Part shown: positions 6,048 through 6,901 of the stretch, piece by piece
How the letters are laid out: every line of letters starts with the position of its first letter
Position numbering within the stretch: the first letter of the stretch is position 1
NCBI GenBank assembly: GCA_016286835.1
Contig: JAEEUD010000100.1
Span: forward strand, 1-6,901
Source: Pyramidobacter sp.
Lineage (GTDB): Bacteria > Synergistota > Synergistia > Synergistales > Dethiosulfovibrionaceae
Direction of reading: 5' to 3'
Length of the DNA stretch: 6,901 bases
Position numbers and translations under genes: made by a program
Notes under the pieces: model-generated
What the model was told of the DNA's origin: nothing
Databases searched by the model: none
Seen by the model: only the letters and a program-made list of their open reading frames with translations

Positions 6048-6063
6048 CGCACTTGTAAAACGC

Positions 6064-6901
6064 TTATTTTGCTTTTTTCTTCGCCTTCCAGTTCTGGATA
6101 GCAGGGGTGAGCAGCGACAGCACGGTCAGCGCCATCAGCGCCAGGCAGATGGGACGGCTGAACATGCTCATCACGCCGGGGACGATGCCCTTTTTGAGGA
6201 TGATCGTCTGCAGCAGCCCTTTTTCGGCGATCGGGCCGAGGATCATGCCCAGCACGATCGGCGTGGAGTCGAAGTCGAGCACCTTCAGCAGGTAGCCGAG
6301 CAGGCCGAAGGCGAGCATGATGTAGACGTCGACGATCGAGTTGTTGATCGCGAACGAGCCCACGACCGTGAGCACGAGGATCGTCGCGGCGAGGAAGTTC
6401 GACGGCACGCGCACGACCTTGGCGAACTGGCCGGCGCAGAACAGGCCGAGCAGCAGCATGAAGATGTTGGCCATGAAGAAGCCCATGATGAACGGATACG
6501 TGACGTTCGCCTTGACCGTGAACAGATCGTTGCCGGGCAGCAGCCCCTGGATCATCAGGCCGCCGAGCAGGATGGCCGTGACGGCGTTGCCGGGGATGCC
6601 CAGCGTCAGCATGGGGATCAGCGCGCCGCCGGTGACGCCGTTGTTGCCGGCCTCGGAAGCGGCGATGCCTTCGCGCGAACCGTGGCCGAACAGCTCAGGC
6701 GTCTTCGAGACGCGTTTGGCCTCGTTGTACGACAGGAACGAGGCGATGTTGGCGCCCGCGCCGGGGATGATGCCGACGATGATGCCGATGATGCCGCTGA
6801 CGATGTAAATCCTGACGTGGCGCACCAGGTCAAGCAGGCTGGACCTCTTGCCCTTCATCGCCGCGAGCGCTTCCTCGTTGACGATGAACTTGCTGCGCTC
6901 G
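6064..6901 (-). CDS. tctA: TctA-family tripartite tricarboxylate transporter permease, partial
   Basis: This is the C-terminal 278 residues of the large membrane subunit of a TctABC-type importer, which takes up citrate or related carboxylates with a periplasmic binding protein and an ion gradient. The family usually has about 500 residues, so the N-terminal part lies beyond the right edge. The frame is open to the last base, and ATG 6858 is an internal Met. In visible-residue numbering the second copy of the family signature, PGAGANIASFLSYNE, is at 46-60. SEAGNN is at 82-87 and GIPGNAVTAILLGGLMIQG at 101-119. At least four or five hydrophobic segments follow, and the C-terminus is a lysine-rich tail (KAKKKAK). 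No tctB or tctC lies downstream, so any partners must be upstream, outside the window. The family is certain; the substrate is not. Confidence 0.93.
   Translation of the reverse strand, partial: ERSKFIVNEEALAAMKGKRSSLLDLVRHVRIYIVSGIIGIIVGIIPGAGANIASFLSYNEAKRVSKTPELFGHGSREGIAASEAGNNGVTGGALIPMLTLGIPGNAVTAILLGGLMIQGLLPGNDLFTVKANVTYPFIMGFFMANIFMLLLGLFCAGQFAKVVRVPSNFLAATILVLTVVGSFAINNSIVDVYIMLAFGLLGYLLKVLDFDSTPIVLGMILGPIAEKGLLQTIILKKGIVPGVMSMFSRPICLALMALTVLSLLTPAIQNWKAKKKAK

Larger units (their letters stand above)
5767..6063 (-). other. Intergenic control region between tctA and the PHP-transporter operon
   Basis: This 297-base stretch contains no gene. In the direction of transcription it holds the tctA terminator (6047-6011), a set of AT-rich palindromes (5975-5931), the operator-like repeat and extended -10 of the operon (5926-5900) and an untranslated leader of about 125 bases. 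In the leader CGCAGGA (about 5878-5872) can pair with TCCTGCG (about 5795-5789), but no recognised riboswitch fold was seen. A weaker second -10 (TATAAC, 5857-5852) with TCGACG 18 bases upstream is possible. Confidence 0.6.

Noticed and set aside
6859..6901. Taking ATG 6858 as the true start of the TctA gene
   Set aside because: The frame continues without a stop to the window edge, the family N-terminal half is missing, and no ribosome site precedes this Met.

Overview
The window is a piece of a GC-rich bacterial chromosome in which every supported gene lies on the minus strand. By eye the DNA is about 60% G+C, and spacers are short with strong AGGAGG-type ribosome binding sites. A TctA-type permease, an ABC importer of the ferric/AfuA/PhnS superfamily, a PHP phosphoesterase and a lone DUF4143 ATPase are found together. 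This mix would suit an anaerobic gut or oral bacterium such as a member of the Synergistota (for example Pyramidobacter-like). That placement is a low-confidence inference from gene content, because no rRNA or other marker gene is present.

Read in the direction of transcription (right to left): (1) The window opens inside a tctA gene (6901-6064). Its N-terminal part lies outside the window, and it is closed by a strong intrinsic terminator (6047-6011). (2) A 297-bp spacer holds the control region of the next operon: an extended -10 box preceded by a 7-bp inverted repeat, plus further palindromes. (3) A four-gene operon follows: PHP-domain phosphoesterase (5766-5122), periplasmic solute-binding protein (5084-4092), fused double-domain permease (about 4043-2409) and ABC ATPase (2422-1475). 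A terminator-like hairpin lies between the binding-protein and permease genes and probably lowers expression of the last two. The permease and ATPase genes overlap by 14 bases. (4) A perfect 16-bp inverted repeat (1440-1403) follows the operon. It can act as the operon's terminator and also contains a good promoter for the next gene. (5) The last gene encodes a DUF4143-type P-loop ATPase (1357-38).

The operon looks like a textbook 'iron(III) ABC transporter' (FbpABC). However, the binding protein lacks the FbpA-type iron ligands at the expected places, and the first gene of the operon is a metal-dependent phosphoesterase with a complete active site. An uptake system for an organic phosphate or phosphonate, with an enzyme that releases phosphate from the cargo, is a reasonable alternative. 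The window shows no mobile element, CRISPR array, tRNA or rRNA. Its noteworthy content is this PHP-transporter link and three intergenic regulatory structures.
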